This document shows, piece by piece, positions 33,072-42,814 of a stretch of 47,526 nt of DNA. Origin of the DNA: an uncultured Porphyromonas sp. (GTDB lineage Bacteria > Bacteroidota > Bacteroidia > Bacteroidales > Porphyromonadaceae); the NCBI GenBank assembly GCA_900546675.1, contig URDQ01000005.1, forward strand, positions 1 through 47,526, in the 5' to 3' direction. The notes below the pieces were generated by a model. It ran no database searches. It was not told the origin of the DNA and saw nothing but the letters and a program-made list of their open reading frames with translations. The position numbers were made by a program, and so were the translations under genes. How positions within the stretch are numbered: position 1 is the first letter of the stretch; each line of letters opens with the position of its first letter.

Positions 33072-33134
33072 GTAATACGGTTGGTCAGAGGCCGCTAAAC
33101 GTTCCTTTAGTGGCTCCTAAACACGGCCCCATCT

Positions 33135-34532
33135 ATGAGCAAGAGGTCTCGACAAGCTACGGTACGTCTGCGCTACATCGTCTCTGACCTTGTGGCGGTG
33201 CTACTAGCGACCACGCTATTCAACGTGGTGCGCTACGTGGTCGAGGATCAGAGTGCGACCTTTGGCGAGCTGTCGCTCTTCCTCTTCAACACGAAGATGT
33301 ACTGGGTGACGCTCGTGGTGGCGCTCTTCTGGATGGGCTTCCTAATGCTCTCGGGGTACTATAATAAGGTATTGGCGAAGAGCCGCATTGACGAGTTCTT
33401 CCTAACGGCTGGGAGTGTCTTCGTGGGGGTGGTCATCGAGTACCTCTTCCTCGTGGTGGACGACGTAATCGATGGGCGCAGTGAGCACCTGCTCCTCTTC
33501 GCCCTACTCTATCTGACGCACTTCCTCCTTATCTATGCGGGTCGCCTGACGATCACTTTGCAGCAGATTAGGTATGACCGTATGCCAGCGCATTGGCCAC
33601 AGATCTTGCTCATTGGCACCCCCGAGGTGATCGACAAGCTGCAGGCGGTGCGTATGGAGATGCACTACCACGCTGTGGCTGAGCTCCCCTTCGGCTCTGA
33701 GCCTGTCACGCTGGAGCAGGTACAGGCGATACTAGAGGAGCAGGCTGAGACGCAGCCGATTGAGGCGATCTATATGGTGGCCAATGAGGCGGACACGCTA
33801 CGAGCTACGCATCTGCTCTATGAGCTGTACCGCTGCAAGCTCCCGATCAAGATATACCTAGAGGGGGTGATGGGTGTACGCTCCTCGCTACAAGCGCGCA
33901 CGCTCCGTGGGCTACCGCTACACGATGTGACGCAGACGCAGATGAGCGAGATGGAGCAAAATGTGAAGTGGCTCTTCGACCGTATCGTATCGCTAATTTT
34001 GCTGATACTCTTGTCTCCCCTATTTGCGGTGCTGGCTGTCTTGGTTCGGCGCTCTTCGGAGGGACCCGTCTTTTATCGTCAGGAGCGTGTGGGACGTGGT
34101 GGTAAGCCTTTTTGGATTTATAAGTTTCGCACGATGTACACGGACGCAGAGGCTACGGGTCCCCAGCTTAGCCACGAGGGAGACAAGCGGGTCACGCCAC
34201 TGGGTGCCAAGTTGCGCAAGTACAGACTGGACGAGTTGCCCCAGTTTTACAATGTATTGCGAGGCGATATGTCTATCGTAGGGCCTCGCCCCGAGCGCGC
34301 TTACTACATCAAGCAGATCCTCGAGCGGGCACCTTACTACTACCTACTACACCAGCTACGGCCGGGCATCACGTCGTGGGGAATGGTGCGGTACGGCTAC
34401 GCCTCGACGGTCGATGAGATGGTCGAGCGACTATACTATGACTGGCTCTACTACGAGCACATGTCGATCAAGCTCGACCTAGCGGTGCTGCTCTGCACGG
34501 TGGGCACTATTATCAAGGGAAAAGGAAAGTAA
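33135..34532 (+). CDS. Polyprenyl-phosphate sugar-phosphate transferase (WbaP/WcaJ type)
   Basis: This 465-residue membrane enzyme has four predicted N-terminal spans (about 12-35, 54-71, 88-108, 117-137), a cytoplasmic linker, a membrane element at about 285-305 (LILLILLSPLFAVLAVLV) and the C-terminal bacterial sugar transferase domain with PVFYRQERVGRGGKPFWIYK, FRTMYTDAE and LPQFYNVLRGDMSIVGPRPE. Such enzymes put the first sugar-phosphate onto undecaprenyl phosphate to start capsule, O-antigen or exopolysaccharide synthesis. No other genes of a polysaccharide locus adjoin it. Confidence 0.92.
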   Translation: MSKRSRQATVRLRYIVSDLVAVLLATTLFNVVRYVVEDQSATFGELSLFLFNTKMYWVTLVVALFWMGFLMLSGYYNKVLAKSRIDEFFLTAGSVFVGVVIEYLFLVVDDVIDGRSEHLLLFALLYLTHFLLIYAGRLTITLQQIRYDRMPAHWPQILLIGTPEVIDKLQAVRMEMHYHAVAELPFGSEPVTLEQVQAILEEQAETQPIEAIYMVANEADTLRATHLLYELYRCKLPIKIYLEGVMGVRSSLQARTLRGLPLHDVTQTQMSEMEQNVKWLFDRIVSLILLILLSPLFAVLAVLVRRSSEGPVFYRQERVGRGGKPFWIYKFRTMYTDAEATGPQLSHEGDKRVTPLGAKLRKYRLDELPQFYNVLRGDMSIVGPRPERAYYIKQILERAPYYYLLHQLRPGITSWGMVRYGYASTVDEMVERLYYDWLYYEHMSIKLDLAVLLCTVGTIIKGKGK

Positions 34533-34542
34533 CACGGCTTCG

Positions 34543-36339
34543 ATGACGACTACGACTACACGCATTTCACTATTACAACGCTTCATCCTATGGCGCGAGG
34601 CTCACATCAGTGAGCGCATCTTCGTACTGATTCTATCTTTCATCATCGGTATCTTGACGGCTCTAGCTGCCTTCGTACTCAAGCAGATGATCGGCACGAT
34701 ACAGCACCTCCTGATGCCCGCCATACGGCAGGCTAACGTATGGTACCTGATCCTGCCACCTATTGGTGTACTGCTGACAGCGGGCGTGGTCAAACTCTTC
34801 ATCCGTGACGACATAAGCCACGGTGTGACGAAGGTGCTGGGTGCTATGTCGCAGCGCAAGAGTCGTATCAAGCCACACAATATGTGGTCGTCGCTCCTAG
34901 CTAGTTCGATCACCATTGGCTTCGGTGGATCGGTCGGTGCCGAGTCGCCTATCGTGATGACGGGAGCCGCCATCGGGAGCAATACGGGACGGCTCTTCAA
35001 GCTGGAGCAGCGCCAACTGATGCTCCTCGTGGGGTGCGGTGCAGCGGGTGCTATCGCGGGGATTTTTAAGGCGCCCATTGCGGGTTTGGTCTTTGTGGTG
35101 GAGGTGCTACTCCTCGACTTGACGCTGAGCAGCGTACTCCCGCTACTGATTAGCTCCGTCACATCGGCTACGATGGCTTACCTGTTGACGGGACAGCAGG
35201 CGATGTTTTCCTTTTACCAGAGCGACCCCTTCACGGCAGAGCGCATCCCCTACGTGATCCTGCTTGGTATTGCCTGTGGCTTCACTTCGCTCTACTTCTC
35301 CAAGGTGATGTTTGCACTAGAGAGTTGGCTCAAGGGGCGTACCAACTTCCTCAAACGTTACGGCATCTCAATGCTGATCCTCAGTGTGGCTATATTCCTC
35401 TTCCCTCCGCTCTTTGGCGAGGGTTACAGCACGCTCAGCGATCTGATGGCGGGACAATACAGCTCCGTGACGGACAATAGTATTTTCGCCTCCTTCGGGA
35501 GTAACTACTGGGTTATCTTCGCCTTCCTCCTCTGTACGATGCTGGTGAAAGTCTTTGCTTCCGTAGCGACCAATAGTGGCGGTGGGTGTGGCGGACTCTT
35601 TGCGCCTAGCCTCTTCGTGGGGGGCTTGTGTGGCTTTGTCTTTGCCTATGCGCTAAACTTCTTTCCCTTTATTGAGGTCTACCTACCGCAAAAGAACTTT
35701 GTCCTCATGGGTATGGCGGGCGTGATGGCGGGCGTGATGCATGCGCCACTGACGGGCACCTTCCTCATTGCTGAGTTGACGGGTGGCTACAACCTCCTCT
35801 TGCCACTCATGCTGGTCGCTATCTGCTCCTACGGGACGATCCGCGTCTTCATGCCTCACAGCATCTACTCCCTACGTCTAGCGCAGCAGGGCAAGCTGAT
35901 GACTCACAGCAAGGATCAGGCGGTGCTCACGGTGATGAGCATTGAAAATGTGATCGAGACGGACTTCGATAAAGTCTACCCCGACATGACGCTCGGCGAA
36001 CTGGTTCAGGTGGTGGGGCGTGCTAAGCGCAATCTTTTTCCCGTGGTGGAGCGTGAGACAGATAAGCTCCTGGGTGTGGTCTCGCTCGATGATATACGCA
36101 ACATCATGTTTCGTCCTGAGCTTTACGATCGCTACAAGGTGGACCGTATTATGGTCTCCCCACCAGCCCGCATCCAGAGCGATATGCACATGGATCACAT
36201 TATGCACCTCTTTGATGAGACCAAAGCGTGGAACCTCCCCGTTGTAACGCCCGAGGGGCAGTACCTGGGCTATGTCTCTAAGTCTAAGATATTCAACACC
36301 TACCGAGAGGTGCTCAACGTCCTCTCACCTGACGAATAA
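34543..36339 (+). CDS. CLC-family chloride channel/antiporter with CBS domains
   Basis: This 598-residue membrane protein has about ten helices (about 22-430) with the CLC signatures GFGGSVGAESPIVMTGAAIG (GxxGxE, gating Glu kept), KAPIAGLVFVVEV and NSGGGCGGLFAPSLFVGG, followed by two cytoplasmic CBS domains (about 445-590, VMSIENVIETDF and VDRIMVSPPARIQ). It moves chloride, possibly in exchange for protons; which of the two cannot be told here. It is 10 bases from both the sugar transferase and fmt. Confidence 0.93.
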   Translation: MTTTTTRISLLQRFILWREAHISERIFVLILSFIIGILTALAAFVLKQMIGTIQHLLMPAIRQANVWYLILPPIGVLLTAGVVKLFIRDDISHGVTKVLGAMSQRKSRIKPHNMWSSLLASSITIGFGGSVGAESPIVMTGAAIGSNTGRLFKLEQRQLMLLVGCGAAGAIAGIFKAPIAGLVFVVEVLLLDLTLSSVLPLLISSVTSATMAYLLTGQQAMFSFYQSDPFTAERIPYVILLGIACGFTSLYFSKVMFALESWLKGRTNFLKRYGISMLILSVAIFLFPPLFGEGYSTLSDLMAGQYSSVTDNSIFASFGSNYWVIFAFLLCTMLVKVFASVATNSGGGCGGLFAPSLFVGGLCGFVFAYALNFFPFIEVYLPQKNFVLMGMAGVMAGVMHAPLTGTFLIAELTGGYNLLLPLMLVAICSYGTIRVFMPHSIYSLRLAQQGKLMTHSKDQAVLTVMSIENVIETDFDKVYPDMTLGELVQVVGRAKRNLFPVVERETDKLLGVVSLDDIRNIMFRPELYDRYKVDRIMVSPPARIQSDMHMDHIMHLFDETKAWNLPVVTPEGQYLGYVSKSKIFNTYREVLNVLSPDE

Positions 36340-36349
36340 ACAGCTAGCT

Positions 36350-37324
36350 ATGAAGAAAGATCAAGTCCGCATCATCTTTTACGGCACCGCTCCCTTTGCA
36401 ACGGCCTGCCTAGAGCGCCTAGTCGACGAGGGCTACCCAATTGTCGCTGTCGTCACGGCTCCCGACAAGCCTGCGGGTCGTGGACATCGCTTGCAGCCCT
36501 CGGCGGTCAAGGTCTGTGCGACCAAGCTCGGACTACCTATCCTCCAGCCGACAAACCTACGAGACGAAGCTTTCGTCCAGCAACTCACAGAGCTAAAGCC
36601 AACGCTTGGCGTGGTGGTCGCCTTCCGTATGCTACCTCGTGAGGTGTGGAGCCTGCCCCCATGGGGAACGGTCAATATACATGGCTCGCTACTCCCGCAG
36701 TATCGTGGCGCCGCTCCGATCAATTGGGCACTAATCAATGGCGAGAGCGAGACGGGCGTGACCCTCTTCCAGCTACGTCACGAGATCGATACGGGAGACA
36801 TTATTGCCGCTTCGGCTTGTCCGATCGAATCTGAGGACAACTTTGGCACCCTCTACGACAAGCTGATGGCTTTGGGCGCTGAGCTACTGGCTCACGGCTT
36901 GAGCCTACTGACGCAGCACGAAGGTTGCTACCCGCAAGCACTCCCGCAAGTGGAGCGTCCCGACCTGCGTCCTGCGCCTAAGCTCACTAAGGAGAATACA
37001 CGCATCGACTGGCACCAGTCAGCGCACGAGATACACAACTTGGTGCGTGGCTTGGCGCCCCAGCCTGGCGCCTGGACGATGCTGGAGCTTCCCAACGAAG
37101 AGCCACTTCTCGTCAAGATCTACGCTACCACGCTCCTGCAGCAAGAAGCGGACGAGCGACCCGTGGGACAGTGCCTCTCTCCTCGCAAAGGTCAACTAGC
37201 CGTGCAGTGTGGCGATGGACTCCTCCTCATCGAGCAGCTAAAGCCTCAGGGCAAGAAACTGCTCTCGGCACGTGACTGGCTCAACGGACTCAAAGTCTCT
37301 GTCGAGGAGGTTCGCTTCGTCTAG
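36350..37324 (+). CDS. fmt: Methionyl-tRNA formyltransferase
   Basis: Fmt formylates Met-tRNA(fMet) for translation initiation. From ATG 36350 the product is 324 residues. It shows IIFYGTAPFATACLERL (about 8-24), PDKPAGRGHRLQPSAVK, the catalytic NIHGSLLPQYRGAAPINWAL (about 107-126) and GVTLFQLRHEIDTGDII (about 133-149), then the C-terminal tRNA-binding domain. The open frame continues upstream to 36272 inside the CLC gene; that start would add foreign sequence. Confidence 0.97.
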   Translation: MKKDQVRIIFYGTAPFATACLERLVDEGYPIVAVVTAPDKPAGRGHRLQPSAVKVCATKLGLPILQPTNLRDEAFVQQLTELKPTLGVVVAFRMLPREVWSLPPWGTVNIHGSLLPQYRGAAPINWALINGESETGVTLFQLRHEIDTGDIIAASACPIESEDNFGTLYDKLMALGAELLAHGLSLLTQHEGCYPQALPQVERPDLRPAPKLTKENTRIDWHQSAHEIHNLVRGLAPQPGAWTMLELPNEEPLLVKIYATTLLQQEADERPVGQCLSPRKGQLAVQCGDGLLLIEQLKPQGKKLLSARDWLNGLKVSVEEVRFV

Positions 37325-37356
37325 TCGCTTCTACACAAGCAAGTAGCACAACTCTA

Positions 37357-38640
37357 GTGACCCCACAGCTATCCATCACCCTGCCCCCCTCGAAGAGTCT
37401 CTACAATCGGCTCTTTGTGATGGCACGGCTGGCGCATCGGGCCATTCCGTTGCTGTGGCGTCAGCTAGACCTCTGCGAGGACTTGGCGGTGATGCTACAC
37501 GCCTCGGGGAGTAACGAGGAGCGCATATCCGTAGGGGCTTCGGGCACGGCTATGCGCCTCCTGACCGCTCTCTTTGCTTTGACCACAGAGCGAGAGGTTC
37601 TGCTCGTTTCGCCAGTTCGTCGTATGACGGAGCGACCTCTGGCACAGCTCATCGCACTACTCACGCAACTCGGAGCCAATCTCGCCCAACCTGCATCTCA
37701 GGAGCCAGTCGAAGGGCTCTACCCCCTAGTGCGCATTCGTCCTATGAGCCTGCAGCAGAAAGGACTCCCCACGCTAACCCTGCCGAGCGGACTAGAAAGC
37801 AGCCAGACGGTCACCGCCCTGCTCCTCATCGCACCCTATCTGCCCCACGGGCTAGCCCTTCGCTGGCAAGACTACCAACTCCCCAGTGCCTCTTACATCC
37901 AGTTGACCTGCTCCCTGATGCAGGCGTGCGGTATCGAGCTGACCGTTGATCGCCACGGGATCTATGTTGCCCCAGGAGCTTACTGCGAGGCAACGCTCAC
38001 ACACCTACTCTCGAATCCCATCGGTGATTGGTCCTCGGCGCAGTACCCCCTCCAGTGGGCACTCATGGCGCCACGCCCCTGCAAGCTTTTCTTGACCAAC
38101 GTCCCAGCGCAGAGTTTACAACCCGATGCCCGTGCCTTAGATCTCCTACAGATCTCCCCCGAATGGCTAAGTGCCAGTGATGACACCCTCTGCTTCGACA
38201 GCGAGCTCCTGCAGAAGCATCTGCGTAAGCTCACCTTCGAAAGTCTCTCCCTGTCGAACAATCCCGACTTCGCCCCCACACTCATTGCGCTCCTTCTCTA
38301 CTATCAAAAGAAAGCTCAGCTCCACGGACTGGACCTCCTACGGCTCAAAGAGAGCGACCGCATCGCCCTCCTCCTGCTCAATGGCGAGCAGCTCGGTTAT
38401 CAGCTCACCTACGATACGGAGAGCGGCTTCTGCTTATCTGGTAGCGCACCAAGCTCCGTTCACACCCCAGTACCCATTGCCACAGATGCCGACCACCGTA
38501 TGGTGATGGCGTGGGCTCCCTTCGCCTGGTATCACCAGCTACAGATCGAGACTCCGCAGGCGGTTGACAAGAGCTACCCCACCTTCTGGCGAGACCTTCA
38601 CAAGCTCTGCGAGGTCATCGCAACACCTTTATATATATGA
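37357..38640 (+). CDS. aroA: 3-phosphoshikimate 1-carboxyvinyltransferase (EPSP synthase)
   Basis: AroA joins PEP and shikimate-3-phosphate in the aromatic amino acid pathway. The 427-residue product starts at a GTG 32 bases after fmt; the motif PPSKSLYNRLFVMARLA begins at about residue 10, so no longer N-terminus is needed. Key residues kept are SKS and R of the substrate loop, GASGTAMRLLTA (about 61-72), SSQTVTALLL (about 150-159), NNPDFAPTLIA with the catalytic Asp, LKESDR and DHRMVMAW. The sequence is otherwise divergent, but no essential residue seems lost. Confidence 0.9.
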   Translation: MTPQLSITLPPSKSLYNRLFVMARLAHRAIPLLWRQLDLCEDLAVMLHASGSNEERISVGASGTAMRLLTALFALTTEREVLLVSPVRRMTERPLAQLIALLTQLGANLAQPASQEPVEGLYPLVRIRPMSLQQKGLPTLTLPSGLESSQTVTALLLIAPYLPHGLALRWQDYQLPSASYIQLTCSLMQACGIELTVDRHGIYVAPGAYCEATLTHLLSNPIGDWSSAQYPLQWALMAPRPCKLFLTNVPAQSLQPDARALDLLQISPEWLSASDDTLCFDSELLQKHLRKLTFESLSLSNNPDFAPTLIALLLYYQKKAQLHGLDLLRLKESDRIALLLLNGEQLGYQLTYDTESGFCLSGSAPSSVHTPVPIATDADHRMVMAWAPFAWYHQLQIETPQAVDKSYPTFWRDLHKLCEVIATPLYI

Positions 38641-38658
38641 GTCTGCATTGCCACTCCT

Positions 38659-40320
38659 ATGACCTTTGACACACTAGCCCTTTCGCCCGAACTCCTTCGT
38701 GCCACCACCGACCTAGGCTTCTCCGAGCCGATGCCTGTACAGCAGGAGGTCATCCCATACCTATCCAGCCATCGAGGGGATCTGATCGCGCTCTCCAAGA
38801 CTGGCTCGGGCAAGACCGCAGCCTACGGACTGCCCCTCTTAGAGCGCATCATTCAGGCAAAAGGCTCCGCACCCTGTGGACTCATTCTCACGCCAACACG
38901 AGAGCTGGCAATACAGGTACAAAGCGACTTAATCGCCTTGGCTAAGTACACCTCCGTTCGCCAGATCCTAGCACTCTACGGTGGTGCTTCCATCGAGGAG
39001 CAGATCCGTCAGCTCGCCAAGGGATACCATATTATAGTAGCCACTCCAGGCAGACTCTGCGACCTCCTCCGGCGCAAAGCTCTCAAGCTACGCAAAGTCT
39101 CGGTCGTCGTCCTTGACGAAGCCGATGTGATGCTTGATATGGGCTTCCAGCGAGATCTGCAAGAAATCTTGCAGGCAGTACCGCAGCAGGTGGAGCATTG
39201 GCTCTTTTCCGCCACTATGAGCCGAGAGGTGCGGGAGATAGCGGACAACTATATCAGCGATGCCCACGAGGTGCAGATAGGTGCGCTCAATAAAGCTAAT
39301 GCGGACATCAAGCATCTCTACGTAGCGGTCCCAGCACGGCACAAGTACGCTGCTCTGAAGCGTGTTGTCGACTACTACCCCAATATCTACGGGATCATCT
39401 TCTGCCGTACACGAGCCGAAACCAAGGAGATCGCCGAGTGGCTCATACGAGATGGTTACAATGCCGATGCGCTACATGGCGACCTTAGCCAAGCGCAGCG
39501 GGATATGGTGATGAATCGCTTCCGCATACGCAACCTGCAGCTACTCGTTGCGACCGACGTAGCTGCACGAGGACTCGATGTCGACGATGTCACCCATGTG
39601 CTACACTACGGCCTGCCTGCCGATCCCGACAGCTACACACACCGTAGTGGACGCACCGCTCGTGCCGGTAAGACAGGTCTCTCAATAGCCATCTGCCATC
39701 TACGCGATAGCAAGCAGATACGCGTCATCGAGCAGCACGCTGGCATTCGGATTGAATCGATGCCCCTACCCTCTGGTCAGGAGATTTGTAAGAAGCAACT
39801 CTTCGCCCTAGCGACCAAGATCGAGTATGCCGACAGCAACGAGCATGGTACTCAGTACGATGAGCTGCTCAATGCAATCGTGCAGAAGCTCGCCTGGCTC
39901 CCTCCCGAAGAGATCATACGTCGTGTGCTCACGCTGGAGGCGGACCGCATCATGCGCTACTACGCCAATACGCCCGACCTCTCGGCTCAAGAGTTGGCTA
40001 CCGAAGAGCCTAAGTATAGGACAAAAGGTTCCCACGAAGAGCATCGCAAAGCACCCAAAAAGCGTAGCCGCACCGACTTACCGCCGATGACCTCGCTACG
40101 GATCAACCTCGGCAAGCGCGACAAGCTCTATCCGAATCGTCTCTTAGAGTTGATCAACCGCACGCTCCCCTATAAGATCACCATCGGCAAGATAGACCTC
40201 AGTCCCAGCTACAGCTACTTTGAGGTGGCTAGCGAATGGGCCGAGACAGTCGCAGCAGCCCTTAGCGAGGAGGAGTACAATGGTCGCCCTATCCGTGTCA
40301 CCATCCAGAAGGATCGGTAA
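38659..40320 (+). CDS. DEAD-box RNA helicase with DbpA-type RNA-binding tail
   Basis: This 553-residue helicase unwinds RNA in ribosome assembly or mRNA decay. Motifs occur in order: Q motif (GFSEPMPVQQ), I SKTGSGKT, Ia PTRELAIQ, Ib ATPGR, II DEADVMLDMGF, III SATM, IV IIFCRTRAE, V ATDVAARGLDVDD and VI HRSGRTARAG. The C-terminal 75 residues (SLRINLGKRDKLYPNRLLEL to the end) fit the DbpA RNA-binding domain. It lies 18 bases after aroA. Which helicase subgroup it belongs to cannot be decided by eye. Confidence 0.93.
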   Translation: MTFDTLALSPELLRATTDLGFSEPMPVQQEVIPYLSSHRGDLIALSKTGSGKTAAYGLPLLERIIQAKGSAPCGLILTPTRELAIQVQSDLIALAKYTSVRQILALYGGASIEEQIRQLAKGYHIIVATPGRLCDLLRRKALKLRKVSVVVLDEADVMLDMGFQRDLQEILQAVPQQVEHWLFSATMSREVREIADNYISDAHEVQIGALNKANADIKHLYVAVPARHKYAALKRVVDYYPNIYGIIFCRTRAETKEIAEWLIRDGYNADALHGDLSQAQRDMVMNRFRIRNLQLLVATDVAARGLDVDDVTHVLHYGLPADPDSYTHRSGRTARAGKTGLSIAICHLRDSKQIRVIEQHAGIRIESMPLPSGQEICKKQLFALATKIEYADSNEHGTQYDELLNAIVQKLAWLPPEEIIRRVLTLEADRIMRYYANTPDLSAQELATEEPKYRTKGSHEEHRKAPKKRSRTDLPPMTSLRINLGKRDKLYPNRLLELINRTLPYKITIGKIDLSPSYSYFEVASEWAETVAAALSEEEYNGRPIRVTIQKDR

Positions 40321-40627
40321 AAGCCACCAGCCTATATCACAGCCCACACTCACCAAAGCATAGCCGGGAGAGCCGCCAGCCTCTCATTTTTCCACGCTGA
40401 GGGTCCTGTTAGGTATTGCAAAATTGTGAATTATTTGCTACCTTGCGACAAGTTTAGTGAGAGGCTAGTCAAGTAAGCCTAAGTAAGGGGAGAAATAAAG
40501 CGTTACGACTCCCACTTTCGCTCTCCTACGAGTGGCATATTCGCTAGGCTTACAATGACGAACGCTGCGCTAAGTAGCGACGTCTAGGTGGTTGCAATCA
40601 AATTATTCACTATAAATATAACAGGCT
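40321..40627 (+). other. EF-G2 upstream region with a long structured leader
   Basis: No gene is supported. A weak hairpin GAGAG/CTCTC followed by ATTTTT near 40370-40391 may end the helicase transcript. A promoter candidate lies at 40416-40446. The following 175 bases contain GTAAGCCTA (from about 40475) complementary to TAGGCTTAC (to about 40552), enclosing an inner CCACT/AGTGG stem, which suggests a folded 5' leader. Confidence 0.55.
40416..40446 (+). promoter_or_regulatory. Putative promoter of the EF-G2 gene
   Basis: TTG (40416-40418), a 20-base spacer and TACCTTGC (40439-40446) fit the Bacteroidetes -33/-7 layout with one mismatch in the -7 box. The spacer holds the arms GCAAA and TTTGC (40418-40438), a possible regulator site. 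Transcription from here gives a leader of about 175 bases. Confidence 0.45.
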
Positions 40628-42784
40628 ATGCAATTGTATCAGACATCAGACATTCGAAACATCGCCGTCATCGGCGGCTCGGGTAGTGGCAAGACAACTC
40701 TTGCCGAGGCTATGCTCTTTGAGAGTGGCGTCATCAAGCGTCGCGGGACTATCGAAGCACAAAACACTGTGTGCGACTACTTCCCCGTAGAGAAGGAGTA
40801 TGGCTATACCGTTTTCTCCACCCTATTTAGTGTCGAGTTTGCTAATCGCAAGCTCAACTTCATCGACTGCGCAGGCTCAGATGACTTCGTCGGTGGCACT
40901 GTCGCTGCACTCCACGTGACCGACTCGGCTCTAGCTGTGGTCAATGCTAAGGAGGGCGTCGAGGTTGGTCTGGTCAATCAGATGCGTATCATAGAGCAAC
41001 TGCATAAGCCTGTGCTCTTTACGATCAATCAGCTGGATAGCGACAAGGCAGACTACGACAGCACAGTAGCTGGGCTCAAAGCTCGCTATGGCGGCAAGGT
41101 CGTGATTATTCAGTATCCCGTACAGGAGGGCCCTGACTTCCACCAAGTGGTCGACGTACTCAATATGAAGATGTACCAGTGGAAGCCCGAGGGCGGTACT
41201 CCCGAAGAACTGGAGATACCTGCGGATCAGCAAGAACGCGCTGAGGAGCTACGCCAAGCACTGATTGAGTCTGCGGCCGAGCATGAGGATACGCTTATGG
41301 AGACCTTCTTTGAGAAGGGGTCGCTCGACGAAGAGGAGATCGTACAGGGCATGCGCAAGGGTATCGTCCTCGGAGATATGTATCCCGTCTTCTGCGTCAG
41401 CGCACTCAAGGATATGGGCGTACGTCGTACGATGACCTTCCTCGGTGATGTAGCACCTCGCGTTACCGAATCAGCGCTACCCGTCACGACGGAGGGCATA
41501 GAGGTAACACCTGATGCTACGGCTCCCGTGAGTCTCTACTTCTTCAAGAGTACCGTAGAGCCGCATATCGGTGAGGTCTCTTACTTCAAGGTTATGAGCG
41601 GTACGCTCAAGGAGGGTATGGACTTGACCAATGCTAAGAACGGCTCTAAGGAGCGCCTCGGTCAGATCAACGTGGTGGCTGGTGCGCAAAAGGAGAAGGT
41701 GAGCCAGCTCGTCGCTGGTGACTTTGGCGCAGCCGTAAAGCTCAAGGATGTACGTCGTGGAGCTACTCTCAACGATAAGGGCGTGGACTATCAGTTCCCC
41801 AACATCGAGTACCCCGCCCCCAAGTATCGTCGTGCTATCGTAGCGACCAATAGTGCCGACACGGAGAAGCTCAGCGAGGCACTCACACGTATGCAGGAGG
41901 AAGATCCCACATGGATCGCACAGCAGAGCAAGGAGCTACGCCAGCTGATCGTGTATGGTCAGGGAGAGTTTCACCTACGTACGCTCAAGTGGCGACTGGA
42001 GAACAATGACAAGATCCCCGTTACCTTTGAGGAGCCACGTATCCCCTACCGTGAGACCATTACGAAGGCAGCACGCGCTGACTATCGTCACAAGAAGCAG
42101 TCGGGCGGTGCTGGGCAGTTTGGCGAGGTGCATCTGATTGTTGAGCCTTACGAGGAGGGCAAGGAGCTACCAAGCGTCTTCCGCTTTAACAATCAGGAGT
42201 TCAAGATTACGCCTCGTGACACCCAGACCGTCGAACTAGCCTGGGGTGGCAAGCTCATCTTCGTCAATAGTGTCGTAGGTGGAGCCATCGACAACCGCTT
42301 TATGCCAGCGATCCTCAAGGGTATTATGGAGCGTATGGAGCGCGGTCCGCTGACAGGTTCTTATGCTCGTGACGTACGTGTGATCGTCTACGATGGTAAG
42401 ATGCACCCCGTAGATAGCAATGAGATCTCCTTTATGCTGGCTGGGCGCAACGCCTTTAGCGAGGCCTTCCGCAATGCTGGTCCTAAGATCCTCGAGCCTA
42501 TCTACAGCGTCGATGTGACTGTACCCGCAGACTACCTAGGCGATGTGATGAGCGACCTACAGGGACGTCGTGCACTCATTATGGGTATGAGTAGCGATGG
42601 CAACTACGAGCAGCTCTCTGCCAAGGTACCTCTCAAGGAGATGAGCGACTACTCAACTTCGCTCAGTTCGCTGACAGGTGGACGCGCTTCGTTTGTTATG
42701 AAGTTTGACGCTTACGAGCTAGTCCCGACAGACGTACAGGAGGCACTCTTGAAGGCCTACGCAGAGGAGAGCGAGGAGGAGTAA
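40628..42784 (+). CDS. fusA2: EF-G2: elongation factor G paralogue without the catalytic histidine
   Basis: This 718-residue protein has the full EF-G domain layout but a divergent G domain: P-loop IGGSGSGKTT (about 15-24), switch II DCAGSDDFVGG where the usual DxxGHxDF histidine is Ser84, and NQLD in place of NKxD. Later domains are typical, including GGAGQFGEVHL and the domain IV/V segment PLKEMSDYSTSLSSLTGGRA. In Bacteroides thetaiotaomicron a paralogue of this type supports translocation without GTP hydrolysis during carbon starvation and is controlled by a Crp-like regulator; the same role is inferred here. It stands alone, with its own promoter and terminator. Confidence 0.88.
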   Translation: MQLYQTSDIRNIAVIGGSGSGKTTLAEAMLFESGVIKRRGTIEAQNTVCDYFPVEKEYGYTVFSTLFSVEFANRKLNFIDCAGSDDFVGGTVAALHVTDSALAVVNAKEGVEVGLVNQMRIIEQLHKPVLFTINQLDSDKADYDSTVAGLKARYGGKVVIIQYPVQEGPDFHQVVDVLNMKMYQWKPEGGTPEELEIPADQQERAEELRQALIESAAEHEDTLMETFFEKGSLDEEEIVQGMRKGIVLGDMYPVFCVSALKDMGVRRTMTFLGDVAPRVTESALPVTTEGIEVTPDATAPVSLYFFKSTVEPHIGEVSYFKVMSGTLKEGMDLTNAKNGSKERLGQINVVAGAQKEKVSQLVAGDFGAAVKLKDVRRGATLNDKGVDYQFPNIEYPAPKYRRAIVATNSADTEKLSEALTRMQEEDPTWIAQQSKELRQLIVYGQGEFHLRTLKWRLENNDKIPVTFEEPRIPYRETITKAARADYRHKKQSGGAGQFGEVHLIVEPYEEGKELPSVFRFNNQEFKITPRDTQTVELAWGGKLIFVNSVVGGAIDNRFMPAILKGIMERMERGPLTGSYARDVRVIVYDGKMHPVDSNEISFMLAGRNAFSEAFRNAGPKILEPIYSVDVTVPADYLGDVMSDLQGRRALIMGMSSDGNYEQLSAKVPLKEMSDYSTSLSSLTGGRASFVMKFDAYELVPTDVQEALLKAYAEESEEE

Positions 42785-42814
42785 AGACGTCTCCCCGCTA
42801 CCCTATTAAGTCTC

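Noticed and set aside
34602..35162. 186-codon minus-strand frame opposite the CLC gene
   Set aside because: It is antisense to a clearly conserved CLC transport domain and has serine/threonine/arginine-rich shadow composition.
37357..38640. AroA as a degenerate pseudoenzyme
   Set aside because: The sequence is divergent, but the substrate-binding SKS, Arg, catalytic Asp in NPDFAPT, KESDR and DHRM residues are all present.
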